64,000 nt of DNA from positions 217,033,673 to 217,097,672 of the forward strand of contig NC_134568.1 of assembly GCF_050947875.1 (NCBI RefSeq), read 5' to 3'. The notes under the pieces are model-generated. The model worked only from the letters and a program-made list of their open reading frames with translations. It was not told the DNA's origin and made no database searches. This stretch comes from Dermacentor variabilis. Its lineage: Eukaryota > Arthropoda > Arachnida > Ixodida > Ixodidae. How positions within the stretch are numbered: position 1 is the first letter of the stretch; every line of letters begins with the position of its first letter. The position numbers were made by a program, and so were the translations under genes. Below, piece by piece: positions 20,602 to 30,986 of this stretch.

Positions 20602-21444
20602 GCTAGTTCGGCTGTTCCTTATACGTTTATCTACTTTGTTGCAGCGTGCAAGCACGGCTGTCGGGTCGAACGTTGCTGCCAAGCCTGTTCTTGAAGTGCG
20701 CGCGCAGAGCGTTGCGGCGAAAGCTACCGGGATGATGATGTGCTGGGCGAACTTTTATTGCCTCAAGCTTTACAAAGTGGTGCTCTCTCCTAGTTTCTTT
20801 CCTTCCACCATGGTTATGCATGCCTGGCAAAACATCGCGGAAGCTGCATGTATATTAAACCAATAATTGAACCGGACCCTGCACAAGTCAGTGCGCTTGC
20901 AGTGACTGACAGTGGGGGAGAGGAAGCATCCCAGATAAAGAGCAGCTACTGAGCATAGTGTTTCAGGGCCCTTCTAGCTGCCTATACGCAAGCAGCGAAA
21001 CTATGACCACGTTGTGTGCGCCTAACTACAAGATTGAATAAAAAACAAGGTTGAATAAAAAAAGTTTGGCGAGTGTTTGCTGTCAGGAATACAATGTATA
21101 CACCTCGCCAGGCAGCGTTCCATCGAACCCTGGACTAACCACAAGATTGTAGGCCAGACGTTGCTGGTGTATGCTATTCTCGTTTTAGGCCTATTACGTC
21201 ACACTGAGCTTCAGATCCCCTTTAACGATTATATTCACAACGCACGTGAACTTATGTCGTAGAGCAGGCACCACTGACTTTCAGGCCAAGAACTGACGCG
21301 TGCGATCAAAGCGGCACCGGCAAGCGAGCATCGACGCTCATCCTGGTCACGTTTTCATCACCACGTTCTTGCGATGAAAATTTCCGCCTCAGCATCACTG
21401 CTGTGAAAAACAATGCCTTCCTTTGCCTGGGTAGTGCTAGTAAA
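20599..21444. other. no gene seen
   Basis: The open frame at 20525-20866 is extended by the microsatellite and has no recognisable domain. Confidence 0.45.
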
Positions 21445-21680
21445 AATTTAATTATGGGGTTTTACGTGCCAAAACCACGACCTGATTATGAGGCACGCCG
21501 TAGTATATAGGAGACTCCGGAAATTCGGACCACCTGGGGTCTTCTTTAACGTGCACCTAAATACACGGGTATTTTCGCCCCCAACGAAATGCGGCCGCCG
21601 CGGCCGGGATTCGATCCTGTGACCTCGTGCTTAGCAGCCCAACACCATAGCCACTAAGCAACCGCGGCAGGTGTGGCACT
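21445..21680 (-). mobile_element. tRNA-derived SINE (Ruka-like), full-looking copy
   Basis: On the minus strand: TTGCTTAGTGGCTATGGTGTTGGGCTGCTAAGC (A-box-containing head, given here in pieces: GTGGCTATGGTGTTGG), then GGATCGAATCCCGG (B box), a GC-rich GCGGCCGCATTTCG linker, AGGTGCACGTTAAAGAA, and a tail GGTTTTGGCACGTAAAACCCC. Related copies: 36405-36650, 40790-41000, 52191-52350. The Ruka name is from memory of tick SINEs. Confidence 0.8.
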
Positions 21681-21844
21681 GGTACTATTAGGCCGGAAAT
21701 GTCTACAGGCGAAATGATTAGGCATGCAGTGACGCGCATGGGACGCACCGCTGTTCCAGAGAGCACTGAGAATACGTGCTGCGGTGTAATCGATTTCACT
21801 GGAAAGGTCCACTGCGCCTCCGGTGTTTGGAAAACTGAAGCCGC

Positions 21845-21927
<83 letters not shown>
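21845..21927. repeat. (AAT)n microsatellite
   Basis: About 27 perfect AAT triplets; it gives a spurious polyasparagine ORF. Confidence 0.98.
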
Positions 21928-22889
21928 TAGAGCGTATTCAGAAATTGCCATGGTGCTTTGCGCTACGCAAGACCAATTTCGATCATCCCGAGTCAGAAAA
22001 CAATAATATAGGACAATTTGATTTCTGAACCAAATTAGGTTACCGTAAAAGCTGCGGCTGCTGAGTACATGTATAGGAACACTGACACTAGTTTAAAACA
22101 AGTGTGCAAGTAGAAAGCATTGAAATATGCATTACCACGTGGTCACCGACGTGTCTAGCTTGAGTCACTAGTCCTGTCCCAAATACGGTGGCTCTAGCCA
22201 CTGTCAAGTTCTAGCCACCGTATTCCAACATTCCTTGTTTGTTGGGGAGTTACTACTGGATTGTCCATACGCTTTCTCTGGCCGTGCCGCCTATAGAGCA
22301 CTTCCTTGAACTATGCCATCGACGCAGCCGTCGCTCCCGATGAAGGTATGCAGGGTTGCCGCATACGTCACTGAAGCATAGAAAGATTAGCCACGACAAG
22401 CTTACTCATGTAGGATGTGCTAACAAGTCATGAATTATTTATAAAACCGATTTGACGCTGCTGAGACTTGATGCACGACCGGGTCAGGTATCTTTGCATG
22501 TGCTGCCTGAAACAACGCCTATCCAAGGCAATGACAAGCGTTTGTCGTCAGACAACACGGCTCAAAAGAGTTCAATTTTTCTGAAACGGAACGTTGGCGC
22601 CATCTTTAATCGCGCGACTTGTTTCACCGTGTTTCGCCGTAGCAGTGACAGATGGCACCATCATTCCACTGCAGTGACATCGATAGTTGGCTATGTCACT
22701 TCATCCTTGGATATCAAAAACCAATCTCAAGAATAGTGCGCCGAGATAACGCCTGAACTTTCTTTGCGACATCCGAGTTGAGATAAAGTGCAGCGACAGA
22801 CTACGGCACCATTCATTTCCTGGGGAGGCAGCAAACTGGTTAGGAACGCCTACCCGTTCGGCCTGAAGCAGGAAGGCCTAGGCAGGCCA
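21928..22889. other. no gene seen; one short hairpin
   Basis: 22172-22224 holds a hairpin (AATACGGTGGCT and its complement, about 25 bp apart). No supported coding region. Confidence 0.5.
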
Positions 22890-23300
22890 GGTGGTGGTTG
22901 CGGTAAACATTTATTGTGATTGAGCCTTATATTACAATACCACTTGTGAGGGGGCTCAGGAGCGCGTAGGGTGGGACAAGAGTTTGTGGCCCTCGGCGAC
23001 ACTCAAAGCCCAGTCCACCAGACGCGTTTGGTCGGCTGTATTGGAACAGACACCGCGGTCTCCAATCCATCGACTTCAGTGAGTTGCCACTCAGATTGTG
23101 ACTGGCGCTCAGGGCACATGAACATTATGTGATGGAAGTCGGCTCTAGACGCGCCGCAGAGCGTACATTCCTGTCGATATAGGCCTGGATGAAGCTGGTG
23201 CCGCCATGTCAGGCGATGACGTAATTTCAGTTGCATTCGGAAGTATGCGGGAGCCCGTGAGAGAAATCGCATCTGCGGTACAAATACGAAACCACAGGTG
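22890..23300 (-). pseudogene. I/R1/Jockey-type LINE, 3' end
   Basis: Minus strand: LKLRHRLTWRHQLHPGLYRQECTLC (zinc-binding Cys-x2-Cys, then HHIMFMCPE), followed by WWTGL and a frame break into the terminal LSVAEGHKLL-like region. The 3' UTR with a poly-T-like ACATTTATTGTGATTG segment ends near 22895. This is the C-terminal zinc-knuckle (C..C..H..C) that follows RNase H in I-group LINEs. 5'-truncated and adjacent to a MITE. Confidence 0.7.
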
Positions 23301-23302
23301 CC

Positions 23303-23516
23303 ATGTTTGGGCGATCAATTTCAGAGAAACTTTCACTTTCGCGAGATTTCACATGACTAGCGCATAACGCACCGGCGTCAATGGACGACAGCGTTCCTGG
23401 CACAACAGTCTCGCCAGTGGCAGGAAGGAACGCTGTCGCCCGTAGACGACGACGCGTCCGGCGCCAGTCACACGAAATTTTGCGAAAGTGAATCTGCAAA
23501 AGTTATCCTACAAGAA
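23303..23516. mobile_element. foldback MITE, copy 1 (see 42448-42655)
   Basis: Inverted arms carry ACTTTCACTTTCGCG...GACTAGCGC on the left and GCGCCAGTCAC...GCGAAAGTGAA on the right. The inner part shares GGCGTC, CTGTCGCC and GACGACGCGTCC-like segments with the copy at 42448-42655. The right end reads CAAGAATACC in this copy and CGAGAATACC in the other. Confidence 0.7.
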
Positions 23517-23619
23517 TACCAGCCCAAATATTCTGTTATTACTCCTAAGTTATTCAAATACAAACTACATACCAATATAGCTATGAAAAAAAAGAGAAAT
23601 TTAGTTGTGCAAACTTGAC

Positions 23620-23715
23620 TGTGAAACCATTAGCGTATCCCCACGGTGGCGTTCTTGAAGGTATATGATGGTTCCAGCAGGGTGAAAAGACGCGAGCGCA
23701 AGTAAGACACACGAC
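23620..23715 (-). mobile_element. inverted 3' end of the ORF1-only element
   Basis: On the minus strand CTTACTTGCGCTCGCG, TTTTCACC, TGCTGGAACCATCATA matches the 3' end of the element carrying the 551-codon ORF (26045-26095). It is an independent truncated insertion in the opposite orientation. Confidence 0.65.
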
Positions 23716-23789
23716 GAACGGTGGTTGTAGCACTTCACAGACCACACAACGAACGCTCCTCCTCCTACTTGTGAGACGTTCCCGGACAC

Positions 23790-24198
23790 TCGTAGCGAGT
23801 GGTCGCGTCGCCCCTCGCTCCGACGACTACGGCTCGCCCGCCACTTCTCGCGCGCGCACGTCTCCGCCTTCGACCGCGCTCATGAGCGCAGCCCTTTTCA
23901 GGGCTCGCACGGCAGCTGGCAAGACCTACTGAGCCACGCTACCACACGGAGGCCCCATCTCTCATAGGAGACCCTCCGAAGAGGCAGCAGAGGAAGAGGC
24001 CGAAGAAGCCAGTTCCTGTCTTCACCGACGACCCGCAGTCCAGACGAGCCCTTCAGCACCACCCACGTGGACGGCAACCACGCACCCGCAGATCGCCTCC
24101 TGCCTTGCGATGGAAGCGCGTACTGCAAGCACGCTCGCTACGTGCTCTGTCGGCTGACTCGTCGAGCGCCGCTCCGTCATGCCCGCCCACGCAACTGA
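23790..24198 (+). other. probable 5' UTR of ORF1 element
   Basis: GC-rich, CpG-rich leader before the 551-codon frame. No TATA box is evident. The 5' boundary is not defined. Confidence 0.4.
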
Positions 24199-25854
24199 GT
24201 GCGACGCCATCCGCACGCTCCCCACCTGTCCTGGACACCCCATTCCGCGCATTTCCTTTCGATGCGCCGAAAACGACTGCCAGCAGCCACCACGCCGCAC
24301 CGTCCGCTTCAACGGACACCACTGAGGAGGCCCCCCACTTCGGCTGCCTCTACTGACGACTGTGCCAGCTCGCCGTCGATCGCTGACACCAACGAGAGTG
24401 CCGGCACTTTCTTCTTGACAACCGCGAGCATGATCGATGCCGACACCACACTCTCCGGCATGGACGGGACCAACTCGCCCGCGACAAGCCTTGTCCGGCC
24501 GGATTCTCCATCGCTCTCGTCGCCGGCGGCCTCATCGTCGCCCCCGTACAACAACGCCGAGCCCACCGCACCTGCGGCGGAGGAGGGCTCGCGCTCGGCG
24601 GCGCCGGCTGCTCCCGCCGATGACGACGATCCAGCCGACGGCTCCTCGTCCAACGACAACCGGCCGAGAGCGCCTAGCCCTGCCCCAGTTGCTGGGGGAA
24701 CAGGGCACCACATCCTGAGCAACTCTCCGCTGCCGCTCGCGGCCGCCGAGGACGCCCAAGCCTGCCTGCCTGCAGCGGTACAGCCAAAAAATGCCGCAAG
24801 AAGGAGACGCCGTTTCCGATGGCTTGTTGACTTCGAGCCGCAAACCCCACCCGTTGACGGCGGTGTCGTTCATGATCCCACCGTCACGGTTCTATACCGT
24901 CCCATCGGGCGCAAAGCCACTTTCCTCGCACTCTCGTGGGACGGTATCGCTGCCCAGCTCTCCTCTGTGTCAGGCGTGAGACGCGTTCGCGTGAACTTCC
25001 GTCGAAATGTGGTGGCTGCTGATGTGACGCGCGGTGCCGACTTGGCGCCCCTTCTCGAAGTGTGCGACATCGGTGTCGTGGCGGTGCGCCTCAAGGCGCT
25101 ACACAGCAACTCTTGTGTGGGCGTCATCCATGGCGTCCACCCTTCTTTCGACGCCCGCACAGTTCGAAAAAACCTTGAAGCCCCCGTCGCGGTGCTTTCA
25201 TGCTCACGGAGTGGCGCAAGCGTCACCGTCACCTTCGTCGGGAGCGTCGTGCCTACAAACGTGCGGTTCTTCAAACAGCTGCGCACCGTACGTGCTCGTC
25301 TGCCCCGACCACTTCAATGCGACCGCTGCGGCGTCTTCGGCCACGCCGGCGCCACCTGCTTCCGCGACGCCCGCTGCCTCCGCTGTGGTGAGTCGCATGC
25401 CACAGGAGACTGCCCCGCAGAGAAGCCACGTTGCGTTAATTGCGGTGGCCGTCACCCGTCAACTGAGGCGAGCTGTCCCGAGTGGCAGCGCGAGAGAAAG
25501 GCGGCCGTGTTGTTGTCGTCGTCTGAGCGGCCCCTTTCGCGCAAAAAAGTGCTTGAGCTGGCCGGCGCTGCATCGACCGAGCCGCATACAGCCGCTCCGT
25601 CTACGTCTGTTCGCACCCCGCAGGACCGATCTTACAGTGACGCCCCGCGCGGCCGCAGCACCCAGGCAGCCGCAGCTGAGCCGTCACTCGGCCCTTCAAC
25701 CGCTCCAAGCAGCGACCCCAAAGATGCGCTGATAGCCGCTCTCGCTGCTGCACTCCGTGCCCTGCTGGTCCAATGCCCAACCATCGACGGCAACGTACGC
25801 CAGATGTGTGACGCGGCTCTCGCCGCGCAGGAAGCACTGCTCCATCACGAATAG
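24199..25854 (+). CDS. LINE ORF1/gag-like protein with CCHC zinc knuckles, 551 aa, no ORF2
   Basis: An intact frame encoding an RNA-binding ORF1 protein of an I/Jockey/R1-group non-LTR retrotransposon; such proteins package the element RNA. N-terminal ~200 residues are low-complexity, rich in Ala, Pro and Ser. Residues about 215-370 form the PRE_C2HC/RRM-like region (VLYRPIG, VRRVRVNFRRNVVAADV, GVIHGVHPSF, VTVTFVGSVVPTNVRF). Then come three zinc knuckles: CDRCGVFGHAGATC, CLRCGESHATGDC and CVNCGGRHPSTEASC. The C-terminal Ala-rich tail resembles a helix. An alternative start is Met at 24429 or later. Downstream (25855-26150) there is only a pyrimidine-rich 3' UTR and no reverse transcriptase, so this copy is non-autonomous. 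The frame is remarkably clean, with strong GC bias compared with its surroundings. Confidence 0.85.
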   Translation: MRRHPHAPHLSWTPHSAHFLSMRRKRLPAATTPHRPLQRTPLRRPPTSAASTDDCASSPSIADTNESAGTFFLTTASMIDADTTLSGMDGTNSPATSLVRPDSPSLSSPAASSSPPYNNAEPTAPAAEEGSRSAAPAAPADDDDPADGSSSNDNRPRAPSPAPVAGGTGHHILSNSPLPLAAAEDAQACLPAAVQPKNAARRRRRFRWLVDFEPQTPPVDGGVVHDPTVTVLYRPIGRKATFLALSWDGIAAQLSSVSGVRRVRVNFRRNVVAADVTRGADLAPLLEVCDIGVVAVRLKALHSNSCVGVIHGVHPSFDARTVRKNLEAPVAVLSCSRSGASVTVTFVGSVVPTNVRFFKQLRTVRARLPRPLQCDRCGVFGHAGATCFRDARCLRCGESHATGDCPAEKPRCVNCGGRHPSTEASCPEWQRERKAAVLLSSSERPLSRKKVLELAGAASTEPHTAAPSTSVRTPQDRSYSDAPRGRSTQAAAAEPSLGPSTAPSSDPKDALIAALAAALRALLVQCPTIDGNVRQMCDAALAAQEALLHHE

Positions 25855-26150
25855 GCGCGACATCGCGCCACATACGCCAAGGCTACCAACTTGCCCACGC
25901 ACGCCGCTCTGGCCGCCGCCGAAGCATATCTCTCTCACCCCTCTTTCATTTCCCCCTCCCTCATTTCTCCCTCCTCTGCTGAGAGACAGTTACTGCACTG
26001 CACTTTACCCCAATTTTTCCTTCCCCAAACAAGAATCTCTATCTCTCCTACTTGTGCTCGCAACTTTTCACCTTGCTGGAACCATCATACCTTTACTATA
26101 CACCAACTCGCCGAGCTAAGAACCCTACTTGACTTACGGTGACTGCTGAA
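25855..26150 (+). other. 3' UTR/end of ORF1 element
   Basis: CT-rich sequence (CTCTCTCACCC...) ending TGCTGGAACCATCATACCTTTACTA; the end motif recurs inverted at 23655-23710. No poly(A) tract. Confidence 0.6.
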
Positions 26151-26734
26151 CGCAAAAGTAAAAACTACGCAGCGTTTCAACCACAACGACATAAACTCAT
26201 AGCGAGTGCGGGAGGTGCATGGAAGGTCCGCAACGTCTAGTCACGGCACCCTTCTTGGTGTGATGAAGGCGAAGCGCGCTGAGTCATGTCCACTACAACG
26301 TTCCTGACTCGCGTTGGAACGGCATAAGCCTGTTTCACATGGTGCAAATTTGACTGCGTTTTCGCACTTGTGAATTCGCAGATGCGGCAAATGGGCCATC
26401 GGACCCTTCGTGCATGCGATTTTTCGATGTTCGCAGTGCTAAACTTCTCTGCGAAAACGCACATGTGGCAAGGACGGGGAACCAATCACAACGTGGATGG
26501 TAGACACGTCACTGTGGCCTTACTACCTAATTTTTGCTTTGCTAAAGTAACGCACTCAAACACAAAGAACTTTCACTAAAACAGTCTCTAAGTTGGTTTA
26601 CTTTGTTCTTACCGAAGCAAACTGACGCCAAGAATAATTTAGTCCTCCGCTAGGTGCTCGAAAATACCAAAAACTGCAGCTACCGCGCTGGGCGCATGTG
26701 ATACGGCAATAGGAATTTCGCATTTGCGGAAATC
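26151..26734. other. no gene seen
   Basis: No recognisable coding region or repeat. Confidence 0.45.
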
Positions 26735-27250
26735 GTGGCTGCCAAAAACTCACGAGTAAAATCGCACCATGTGGACCTGGCTATACCCGAACACCGCAGC
26801 CTATTGCCCAGGCACCAACAATGCTTTTCGCGACAGCGCGATACCGAGCAAAACGCGAAGGTGCTCTGTGACGCAGCGCCCAATGTCTTGAACGCGGCCC
26901 TTTCTGGGGCACGCAGTAGTGAAGGCGGAATCCACATCGCGTGCACGACGTCGTTCCCAAATGAGATACACGACCGCGAAGACCGCATTAAATTTTTCCA
27001 CGTCGGCGTTTTCAACAACGAGACACGAAGGCGTGAAGCCCCCGCAGCATCTCGCTCACGTCACATCTCCGCGTAGTCTATCCTAACAGTAGACCCAACA
27101 GCGATACACGACGGTGAAGCCCGCAACGTTAGCACATGTCGCCGTTCTCGACAGCGATACGCAAAATCGTCGAGCACCTGCAGCATCTCGCGCACATCTC
27201 CGCGACGTCGTTCCCAACGCGACACAATATGGCGAAGGCCTCAACATTGG
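26735..27250 (+). repeat. degenerate minisatellite, CGACAGCGA family
   Basis: Irregular recurrence of CGACAGCGAtACgCRAA, CAGCATCTCGC, ACATCTCCGCG, ACGTCGTTCCCAA and GCGAAGGC. The same vocabulary occurs at 34735-35230, so it is a family present at two loci. Confidence 0.65.
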
Positions 27251-27299
27251 AGGAAGGAAAAAGATAGGAGGCGGTATCACAGAAAACCTATGCAGCATA

Positions 27300-27390
27300 C
27301 CGCATATAAAGACCCTTGATAATTTGAAAGTAGCGACACTCTCCTCCTCGATTTTCCTCGCCCGCCGGCTGCGAGCGCTGCGCACGGCAC
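27300..27390 (-). repeat. fragment of the TACTTTCAAATTATCAAGGG repeat
   Basis: The reverse complement (CTCGATTTTCC... GTGTCGCTACTTTCAAATTATCAAGGG) matches the end shared by 16401-16425 and 31582-31605. Confidence 0.6.
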
Positions 27391-27394
27391 GCTG

Positions 27395-27515
27395 ATACAA
27401 TCTCGACCGGGTGAGGTAGGTCTTCACCGCAAGAACCAGGAGACGACGACGAAGCCGGGCATCGTGATGATGAAATTAAAGTATAAAATGTTGTATTCAC
27501 TTCATTGGTACATGA
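27395..27515 (-). repeat. LTR-like direct repeat, copy 1
   Basis: ATCTCGACCGGGTGAGGT..CTTCACCGCAAGAA..CGACGACGAAGCCGGGCATCGT..ATTCACTTCATTGGTACATG recurs at 28042-28160. The pair flanks a gag fragment on the minus strand, consistent with LTR ends. Confidence 0.65.
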
Positions 27516-27600
27516 AGTGATCAGCTTTTAGCTTTTTGCTGATCACTTCATGTACTTTTGTACTTCATGTACTTTCATGTACTCCATCACTTTTTGCTGA
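27516..27600. repeat. hairpin with repeated CTTCATGTAC
   Basis: ACATGAAGTGATCAGC pairs with GCTGATCACTTCATGT across a short loop, followed by more TTCATGTACTTT repeats. Local replication-slippage product. Confidence 0.8.
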
Positions 27601-28000
27601 CCCTTTGATCAGCTTTTTGCCTTTCCTCTGCAGCTCTTTGCCTTTCTTCTGCGGCGTTTTGTTCAGCTTTCTCAGCTCGTTTTTGTATCTGTTTTCATGC
27701 TTCTGAAATTTCGTCCTCAAGAGCCCCGCACTTCTGAATCGCCTCAACAAGCTGCGGCCTTCTCTGACTTTTCCTGACCTCTATACCCAGCTCTTCACAT
27801 AGTAATAACAATTCTGTTTTTTTTTTCGTTTGCTTAAATCCATGGTCAATCCCGAACGAGGACTTTCTTACTTTGCTGTGACGTGAAGAAGCTTTCAACG
27901 GGAGCCTGCACGTACAGAAACTAATTTGCAGTTTTAGAAACACACGAGCTATAACTTGGCAAATTCTCAAAATCAAGCGCTCACCATTCTGCTGAAGCAA
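27565..28000 (-). pseudogene. LTR-retrotransposon gag N-terminus, fragment
   Basis: Minus strand: after a likely MDLSK start at 27843 and an A10 homopolymer where the frame slips, the peptide KTELLLLCEELGIEVRKSQRRP followed by LVEAIQKCGALEDEISEA resembles the helical N-terminus of arthropod Ty3/Gypsy-type Gag proteins (xELLxLCEELGxxxGxxKRKxxLIxxI). A stop follows, and a Lys-rich coiled-coil-like stretch (ELRKLNKTPQKKGKELQRKG) continues in another frame. No pol is present. With the flanking direct repeats this is an internally deleted LTR element. Confidence 0.55.
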
Positions 28001-28041
28001 GGACGAAGGGTAGATTATCCCATTGCTGCGAACCAGTTAAT

Positions 28042-28160
28042 ATGATCTCGACCGGGTGAGGTGGGCCTTCACCGCAAGAATCAGGAAACGACGACGAAGC
28101 CGGGCATCGTAATGATGAAAAATAGTTGAAAAGATTGTATTCACTTCATTGGTACATGGT
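28042..28160 (-). repeat. LTR-like direct repeat, copy 2
   Basis: Direct partner of 27395-27515, about 85-90% identical by eye. On the minus strand it ends ATATTAACTGG, near the expected LTR/primer-binding-site junction. Confidence 0.65.
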
Positions 28161-28185
28161 TGTGCCTCTTATCCGAGTCTCGAGC

Positions 28186-28700
28186 GGTCGTCGCTGTCTT
28201 CTTGGGGAGCCTGTGGAAGAAATAGTGCTTTCGCCACGTTCTGCCGTCGACGCCCTCCTGCCCTTCGGATTTTCTTCTTTTCGTCCTTCCCTTTGTGTCA
28301 GCTCGGGGAATAGAAGGGGTGACGCTGTTTCGGAGAAGAGGATAATTATGTCGACATGGGGACGCCCGCTTGAACGTTTCTCACACTTGACAGGTCGATC
28401 ATACGAGGGCCAAGACGGCCTTAATTACCCCTTCCGGTATTGTGGTCGTCGATGTCTTCTTGGGGAGCCTGTGGAAGTATTAGTGCTTTCGTCAGGCTCT
28501 GCCGTCGACGACCTCCTTTCTTAAACTTGACAGGTCGGTGTCCAGGCTTATCGTAACAGCCTCTTCTGGGACAAGGCAAATAATCTTGTCATGGGAACGT
28601 ACGCCTGAATGTTCCTCACATTTGGCAGGTCGATCACAGCGCTTTTTCTCCTGGGCTCCCGCGGACGTGCCGCAGCATTCTATGGAGGCGCGTTATTTTG
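28186..28700 (+). repeat. imperfect ~258-bp tandem duplication
   Basis: GTCTTCTTGGGGAGCCTGTGGAAG...GTGCTTTCG...CTGCCGTCGACG...CTCC starts at about 28190 and again at about 28448. Both units end in CTTGACAGGTCG or TTTGGCAGGTCGATCA. It may be the LTR U3 of the element above. Confidence 0.7.
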
Positions 28701-28744
28701 GGCCAGTTGCGCGCGTGGTGTTGTGGCAGTGGTGTTGAAAATTT

Positions 28745-29002
28745 TCAGAAATGCTGATAACAGCATCGATAATTCTGAAGGCAACGTTTATGGGGAGGTT
28801 GGTTTTTTTTTCTTAAAGCCATATGAACGGGTTACACTGATGTAAAAGGAGCTTGAGGCGAGTTCTATACTCCAGACAATTTTTCTGCCACATAATGAAA
28901 TTCTTTACTTTGTGCGTCTGATATACTAGATATCTACTATATCTAATATAAATACTACATATCTAGTATTGCTTGTCGCACATGCCTCTGCGTATAGTTT
29001 AT
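28745..29002 (+). repeat. left shoulder of foldback 2 (shared with 11345-11568)
   Basis: Matches the left flank of foldback 1, with an extra TATCTACTATATCTA-type insertion around 28922-28965. Confidence 0.75.
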
Positions 29003-30315
29003 TAAGCGAAAGCCTTAGATCTCTGTTTCAACGTCGCGTTGTGAGGTATAGGAAATATCACGTGTCCCCAGGAAGGACGGAAGCAAACCAAAGCGTGTCC
29101 AGCCGTGTATGAGAGATGATTACTGATTAGCAAAGTTAATTAATGGTTGATTTGTGACTTTTAATATGGATTAAGGTGTATTAAAGAGGATTCAGGTGTA
29201 TTAAGGAAAATTAAGGTGGATTAAGGTCTATGAAGGTCGATTAGGGTGGATCAAGATGGATTAAGGTGCATTAAAGAGGATTATGGTGTATTAAGGAGAA
29301 TTAAGGTAAATGAAGGAGGATGAAGGTGGATTAGGATGAAATACGTTGCAGTGCTAAACATTATTGCCTGCAGAATATTCTCTGCATTACTAAATCATGA
29401 GCACAATCGTCATTTATTGCTCAACCGTCGTAATCAAGGCGCATTGATGCAATGATTTCGGCTCGTGTTAAACCAATAGAAAAAGTTCCCCACAGAACAA
29501 AACCGCAGGAAGGTGGCTTTAAAACATTTGCTATTAAAGAGATCATTTCAGGCTACCGCCTAGATGTCGATATCAACAGCAAGCGTGCGCGATCATGGGA
29601 ACACCCCCTGCACATTGCCTGTATCCGTTAGTAAACCAAATAATAATCGTCGCCCACTCATGCCTGCGTCGTAGTGCAGTTCAAAGCAAATTTCAAAAAT
29701 CCAAGGTTTTCTTGGTTATCACTTAAGAGACGCGAATGCGAAAGCCTTGTAAAGCCTACTGTAATCAACCTTAATTCACCGCCATCAACCTTAATCCATC
29801 CTAATCCTGATTAATCAACCCTGATCGTTCTTAATCCTATTTCATCAACCCTAATTCAATCCACCCTAACCGATCTTAATCCTCCTTCATCCACCTTAAT
29901 CAACCCTAATCCTCCTTAATACTTGTTCATGCACCCTAATCCTCCTTTATACACCTTAATCCACACTAATTCCCTTAATCCAACCTAATGCTCTTTAACC
30001 ACCCTAGTCGGTCTTAATACTCCCTCATGAACCATAATTCACCTTAATCCACGCTAATTTTCCTTCATCCACCTTAATCCTTGTTCATGCATCTTAATCA
30101 TCCCTAATACACCCTAATACACGGTAATACATCCTAATCAACCTCAATCCTCCCTAATCCACCTTAATCCGATCACTAATGAATCATTAACTTGGCGAAT
30201 CATTAATCTTTTATACACGGCTGGACATGCTTTGGGTGGCTTCTGGCCTTCCTGGGTCACGTGATATTTTCTGTTCATAACGCGACCTTGAAACAGATCT
30301 GGAGGCTTTCACCTT
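29003..30315. mobile_element. foldback element 2 with tandem-repeat inverted arms
   Basis: Ends TTAAGCGAAAGCCTTAGA and GGCTTTCACCTTAA. The unique arm parts (29003-29160 and 30176-30315) are complementary and match those of foldback 1. Inside are GGATTAAGG-type units at 29165-29340 and CTTAATCCACC-type units at 29762-30175. The centre (29341-29757) is a 417-bp non-repetitive segment with no recognisable gene, absent from foldback 1. Confidence 0.8.
29341..29757. other. unique core of foldback 2
   Basis: The only non-repetitive sequence between the arms. Short open frames only; contains no transposase motif I can see. It could be captured sequence or the ancestral core. Confidence 0.5.
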
Positions 30316-30986
30316 AAAACTTAAAAAATAAAACACAATGTGGACTAGCTACCGCTCATAACTTGAAATACCACGGGTATACTTGCTACTAATTTTTTCA
30401 GGGCCTTCATTCATTGTAAGACTGACGCACACATCGACGTAAGTTGAAAATAATAGCTCCTCTACAAGCCGCTATTTCGATTTTCAGAAAAACGGGCAAC
30501 GATCCTAACGATAACGAAAAGTGCGATCGAGAGGCTGTATCATCGCGCATAATTGTTCGCAGTGGAAAACAACCTCTAGTGCTTCATTTCCGACTGAATA
30601 ACAACAGTTGGCGACGTGCGAGGTGATGGAGTCCTAGCAGAATATTAAGCATACTATTTATGTAGCTATATATAATATTAAGGCGTAAGCCTTTAGTGGC
30701 TCATGAGTGTCCGGGCGCAGTCCGTGGTGGACGCAGGAAAGCGGTGATCACCGGCGAGGGGAGCAAGGAGAGGAGGCGCCATGCCAGTAGCGCTGTGCGA
30801 GTGGGCGCGTGGGGGTGCGCGCACATCAGCGACAAACCTTGCAGACATATGGCTGTGATTGCATCCAATGCTCGCGGCCACGGAGGCGTACATTCGCAGA
30901 ACAGTTCACACAACAGCAACAGAGGCAGTCAAAGATAGGCTTTCGCCTATCGCAGTTTAGCTCAGAAAAGTGCCCATAGATTTTTA
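30316..30986. repeat. right shoulder of foldback 2, with extra sequence
   Basis: 30316-30400 and 30570-30655 match 15674-15840. 30402-30570 and 30656-31035 are absent from copy 1 and look like insertions; one ends in a TATTATA-rich tail at 30980-31020. Confidence 0.6.

Noticed and set aside
24199..25854. Host CCHC zinc-finger (CNBP-like) gene
   Set aside because: The PRE_C2HC-type region before the knuckles and the repeated 3' end point to a LINE ORF1.
11569..30315. CRISPR-like repeat array
   Set aside because: Short repeats without unique spacers, in a eukaryotic transposon context.
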